Source of the DNA: Seohaeicola saemankumensis
GTDB lineage: Bacteria; Pseudomonadota; Alphaproteobacteria; Rhodobacterales; Rhodobacteraceae
NCBI RefSeq assembly: GCF_021021435.1
Contig: NZ_JAINWI010000010.1
Span: forward strand, 124,001 to 188,000
Reading direction: 5' to 3'
DNA: 64,000 bases
A model generated the notes under the pieces. The model saw nothing but the letters and a program-made list of their open reading frames with translations. It had not been told where the DNA came from and did no database searches. Position 1 is the first letter of the stretch. Each line of letters begins with the position of its first letter. The position numbers and the translations under genes were made by a program. This document shows, piece after piece, positions 61,170 through 64,000 of this stretch.

Positions 61170-61191
61170 ATGTTATGTTATTACATAACAT
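61170..61191. promoter_or_regulatory. Zur-type operator
   Basis: ATGTTATGT-TATT-ACATAACAT is a nine-base perfect inverted repeat with a four-base centre. It resembles Zur boxes of alphaproteobacteria in length, symmetry and AT-richness and ends near the start of the zinc GTPase gene. Confidence 0.7.
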
Positions 61192-61219
61192 TTAACGAGG
61201 TGATGCAATCCTCTGCAAC

Positions 61220-61254
61220 AAAAAAGAGCGCCCCTCGGGACGCTCTTTTTTTAG
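61220..61254. terminator. Terminator for the DegP-type gene
   Basis: GAGCG pairs with CGCTC around CCC/GGG extra pairing; the stem is flanked by T-runs on both strands. On the minus strand it follows the protease stop by 19-50 bases. Confidence 0.85.
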
Positions 61255-61272
61255 CTCAAACTGAACTGCCGA

Positions 61273-62733
61273 TCACTCCAGTGTCAGTGCCACAAAACGG
61301 GGATCTCCACCGCGGCGCACCAGCAGCAGAAGCGACTTGCGCCCTGCCTCGCGGGCCTCTTCCACGCGGGACGTCAGATCGCTTGCGGTCTCGACCTTCT
61401 GCTGGCCAGCTTCCGTGATCAGATCGCCTGCGCGCAGGCCCTTCTCGTAGGCTTCGGTGGTTTCGTCCACATCCACCACAACCAGACCTGTGGAACCGGC
61501 AGGCAGTTCCAATTCAGTCCGCAACTCATCTGTGACCGGTTGAAGGGTCAGCCCCATCATCTGGGTCGGCTCTTCCGGGGCGTCTTCACCCGGTTGCGCG
61601 GCAGGAATCGCGCCTTCGGCCTCTTCACGGCGACCAAGAGTGACCAGCAGGTTCTGGGTTTCCCCTTCCCGCCAGACCAGAACGCGCACGGCCTTACCAA
61701 CCTCGGTATTGCCGACCTGACGCACGAGCGCGCGAGTGTCTGCCACTTCGCGACCATCGAAGGACAGGATCACGTCACCTTGCAGGATGCCCGCTTCCTT
61801 GCCGGGGCCTTCGGGTACGTCGGTGACCAGAGCACCGGCCGTTTCCTCAAGCCCCATTGCCTCGGCTACATCCTCGGTCACGTCCTGAATACGCACACCA
61901 AGCCAGCCGCGACGGGTCTCCCCGAACTCCTGCAACTGGTCAACAACGCGTGTCACCACGTTCGAGGCCATCGAAAAGCCGATCCCGATCGAGCCCCCGT
62001 TGGGGGACAGGATCGCGGTATTCACGCCCACAACATCGCCATCCAGATTGAACAGCGGACCGCCCGAGTTGCCGCGATTGATGGCAGCATCGGTCTGGAT
62101 ATAATCGTCATAGCTGCCCGACAAGGCACGGTTGCGGGCCGACACGATACCCGCACTGACCGAGAAACCCTGCCCCAGCGGGTTACCCATCGCGACAACC
62201 CAGTCACCGACACGGGCTGTATCGCTATCGCCGAATTTCACGAAAGGCAAAGGTTCGTCCGCTTCGACTTTCAGTAGCGCAATGTCGGTGTTCGGATCGG
62301 TTCCAACCACCTCGGCGATCAGTGTCTTGCCCGAGAAAAACTCGATGGTGATCTCGTCGGCGCTTTCAATCACGTGGTTATTGGTGACGATAAAACCATC
62401 CTCGGAGATTACAAAGCCCGACCCCAAGGCGGAAGACCGCCGCGGACGGTTGCCCGGAGGTGCGTTGCGGTCCTGAAACTCGCGGAAAAATTCCTCGAAA
62501 GGGCTGCCTTCGGGGACAATCGGGTTGGGACCGGTCCGGCCCGCCACCGTGGTTGACGTTGTAATATTGACCACCGCAGGGCTGATCTTGTCGGCCAGAT
62601 CAGCAAAACTCTCGGGACGCGCCTGCACCTGAACTGCCATCAGCAGCATCATCGCGCTGGCGATCAATCCCGTCCAGAAGGCCCTCATCGTGCCTGACCG
62701 TTGATCAGGGATCAAAACAATTGCGTTTTTCAC
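61273..62733 (-). CDS. DegP/HtrA-type periplasmic serine protease
   Basis: This 486-residue protease/chaperone degrades misfolded periplasmic proteins. After a signal segment (about residues 16-38), the trypsin domain has His in FIVTNNHVIESAD, Asp in NTDIALLKVEAD and Ser in NRGNSGGPLFN, so the catalytic triad is complete. Two PDZ domains follow (about residues 270-370 and 390-480). The start is a GTG with AAGGAG seven bases before. It follows DUF2065 and hflC on the same strand; the pair hflKC-degP is a common order. Confidence 0.97.
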   Translation of the reverse strand: MKNAIVLIPDQRSGTMRAFWTGLIASAMMLLMAVQVQARPESFADLADKISPAVVNITTSTTVAGRTGPNPIVPEGSPFEEFFREFQDRNAPPGNRPRRSSALGSGFVISEDGFIVTNNHVIESADEITIEFFSGKTLIAEVVGTDPNTDIALLKVEADEPLPFVKFGDSDTARVGDWVVAMGNPLGQGFSVSAGIVSARNRALSGSYDDYIQTDAAINRGNSGGPLFNLDGDVVGVNTAILSPNGGSIGIGFSMASNVVTRVVDQLQEFGETRRGWLGVRIQDVTEDVAEAMGLEETAGALVTDVPEGPGKEAGILQGDVILSFDGREVADTRALVRQVGNTEVGKAVRVLVWREGETQNLLVTLGRREEAEGAIPAAQPGEDAPEEPTQMMGLTLQPVTDELRTELELPAGSTGLVVVDVDETTEAYEKGLRAGDLITEAGQQKVETASDLTSRVEEAREAGRKSLLLLVRRGGDPRFVALTLE

Positions 62734-62897
62734 TCCCGTAACTCCTTTCTTGCTCCAGCGTGTCTGCCAAGCGTTGTTGCATCACGGCACGCCGCGTCAT
62801 CCTCGGACCAATTATGTAGTATGCGCGACAGGCAACGCAAAGTCCCGATCCGTTCGCTCAAGAGGGTGTGATAGCAGCGGATCGGGCGGGCGGCACT

Positions 62898-63095
62898 TCA
62901 TGCCCCCAACAATTTCGCCAGCCAGACAAAGGCAACCCCTGCCAGGATCGCCAATAAGCCGAGTGTCCGGCGTGCAGGTTCGGGGATTTCCCGCAGCGCC
63001 GCAAGCAGGGTCTCGATAAGCGAAGGGGCCAGCGCATAGGCCAGCCCCTCCACAATCAGCACCAGCCCGAGGGCCAGAAGCGCCGTTTCGATCAT
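62898..63095 (-). CDS. DUF2065 small membrane protein
   Basis: A 65-residue membrane protein of DUF2065 with two hydrophobic segments (about 5-24 and 42-60), typical after hflC. Its ATG shares one base with the hflC stop (TAATG), so translation is coupled. Role unknown; it may belong to the HflKC/FtsH quality-control group. Confidence 0.9.
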   Translation of the reverse strand: MIETALLALGLVLIVEGLAYALAPSLIETLLAALREIPEPARRTLGLLAILAGVAFVWLAKLLGA

Positions 63096-63982
63096 TACTG
63101 GCGGTCCGCGTTGGGGCGATCCGAGCGCAGGTAATCGAAGAACTGGCTATCAGGCGTCATTACCATCGAGGAATTCCCCCCCTGCAATGCCGCCTCATAG
63201 GCCTGCATCGAGCGGTAGAATGTGAAGAATTCCTGGTTTGCCCCAAATGCTTCGGCCAGAATCGCGTTGCGCTCGGCATCTGCCTCACCACGCGTGATCT
63301 GGGCTTCACGCTCGGACTCGGACAGGGTTTCGACCACGGTACGATCGGCCAGGGCGCGGACACGTTGCGCGGCCTCGTTACCGCGTGCGATCTCGTCTGC
63401 GGCCTCGCGTTCCCGTTCTGCCCGCATCCGCGCAAAGGTAGCGTCAAGGTTCTGGGATGGCAGGTTGGTCTGCTTGAGCCGCACATCGACCACGTCCAGA
63501 CCAAGACCACGCGCGGATGTCTGCGCCTGATCGCGGATACGGTTCATCAGGATGCGGCGATCCTCGGACAGAATTGTATCCGACGTCACCTGATCGGCAC
63601 CCAGCACCTCACGGATCTGTGCATTCAGGATCGACGACAGACGATCCTCGGCGGCGCGCAGACCGCCGACGCCCACGGCCTGCCGGAACTGCACCACATC
63701 AGCGATACGGTAGCGCGCGAAGGCATCGACAACCAGACGACGGTCATCGGATGGTGTCACCTCGATCGTATCGGTGTCGAGCGACAGGATACGGTCGTCA
63801 TAGCGCACGACTTCCTGGATCAACGGGATCTTGAAGGCCAGACCGGGCTCTTCCTTGACGGCCTTGATCTGGCCAAATTGCAGGACCAGCGCCTTTTCAC
63901 GTTCATCGACGACAAAAATCGAGGATAGCGCTGTGGCGATCACAACCACGAGGATGGGAAGAAGAAATGTTGTCTTACGCAT
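63095..63982 (-). CDS. hflC: HflC, FtsH-regulating membrane protein
   Basis: HflC, with HflK, forms a large cage around the FtsH protease and limits its action on membrane proteins. The 295-residue protein has an N-terminal membrane segment (FLLPILVVVIATALSSIFVV) and a band-7/SPFH domain (VVDEREKALVLQFGQI, about residues 25-200) with a coiled C-terminal part. It precedes DUF2065 and the DegP-type protease. hflK is expected just beyond the window edge. Confidence 0.97.
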   Translation of the reverse strand: MRKTTFLLPILVVVIATALSSIFVVDEREKALVLQFGQIKAVKEEPGLAFKIPLIQEVVRYDDRILSLDTDTIEVTPSDDRRLVVDAFARYRIADVVQFRQAVGVGGLRAAEDRLSSILNAQIREVLGADQVTSDTILSEDRRILMNRIRDQAQTSARGLGLDVVDVRLKQTNLPSQNLDATFARMRAEREREAADEIARGNEAAQRVRALADRTVVETLSESEREAQITRGEADAERNAILAEAFGANQEFFTFYRSMQAYEAALQGGNSSMVMTPDSQFFDYLRSDRPNADRQ

Positions 63983-63986
63983 AATC

Positions 63987-64000
63987 TCAATTCCCCTGTG
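63987..64000 (-). CDS. Probable hflK stop codon region (partial)
   Basis: Only 14 bases remain before the window edge. On the minus strand they read as the last codons (CAG GGG AAT) and a TGA stop four bases before the hflC start. The place and spacing fit hflK, but the sequence is too short to prove it. Confidence 0.35.

Overview
The window looks like chromosomal DNA of an alphaproteobacterium of the Rhodobacteraceae, most likely the Roseobacter group. The pointers are a thiosulfate-oxidation (sox) cluster, a solitary aa3-oxidase ctaD, the order glyQ–DUF6446–glyS–ppdK, a pair of short DUF1127 proteins, a dihydroneopterin aldolase with a long C-terminal extension, and alphaproteobacterial control sites (FNR, CtrA, LexA, Zur-like, SAM-II). 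The genus cannot be fixed from sequence alone.

Layout. 1-4.7 kb is one end of a sox cluster: soxZ (cut by the window edge), soxY, soxX, soxW and soxV on the minus strand, divergent from soxS, soxR and a YeeE/YedE (SoxT-like) permease. 4.9-6.1 kb is an acyl-CoA dehydrogenase. 6268-13426 is an integrated island bounded by 20-bp direct repeats. The right repeat is the 3' end of tRNA-Leu(GAG). The island carries a tyrosine integrase beside the tRNA, a small serine recombinase, a ParB-like protein without ParA, a DUF3102-like reading frame and several unrecognised small proteins. It also has repeated GTGTCYC and GTTAC motifs.

13.6-31.2 kb holds housekeeping and respiratory genes: a peptidoglycan-binding secreted protein, lipB, a cytochrome c2-like gene, ctaD behind an FNR box, DUF2244, a YqeY protein, carA, a glycosyltransferase with a MshEN-like domain behind tandem CtrA sites, GntR, HAD, a UbiH-like gene, an aminotransferase, two Lrp regulators, ilvC, an EamA transporter and a PEBP-like protein. 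31.2-45.3 kb holds glmM/folP/folB, a cell-wall hydrolase, ppdK/glyS/DUF6446/glyQ, a SPOR pseudoprotease and trkH. 45.3-64 kb holds two DUF1127 genes, folE2, a membrane-anchored NYN nuclease, metZ behind a SAM-II riboswitch, yciB, an EamA transporter, ftsY, a diiron hydroxylase, xseA, purD, a ferredoxin, a LexA-box-controlled fragment of DnaE2, a CobW-type GTPase behind a Zur-like box, a DegP-type protease, DUF2065 and hflC.

How genes work together. The sox proteins carry sulfur on SoxY/SoxZ and pass electrons through SoxX and c-type cytochromes, plausibly to the aa3 oxidase encoded here. SoxV, SoxW and SoxS keep periplasmic thiols reduced, and SoxR senses sulfide or polysulfide. folB-folP-glmM form a folate/cell-wall operon, with folE2 supplying the folate pathway from elsewhere in the window. 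The points most worth a second look are the SOS-controlled DnaE2 remnant (58552-58967), the CtrA/MshEN glycosyltransferase (21202-23260), the tRNA-Leu island with its two motif families, and the SPOR-linked protein that has lost its catalytic triad.
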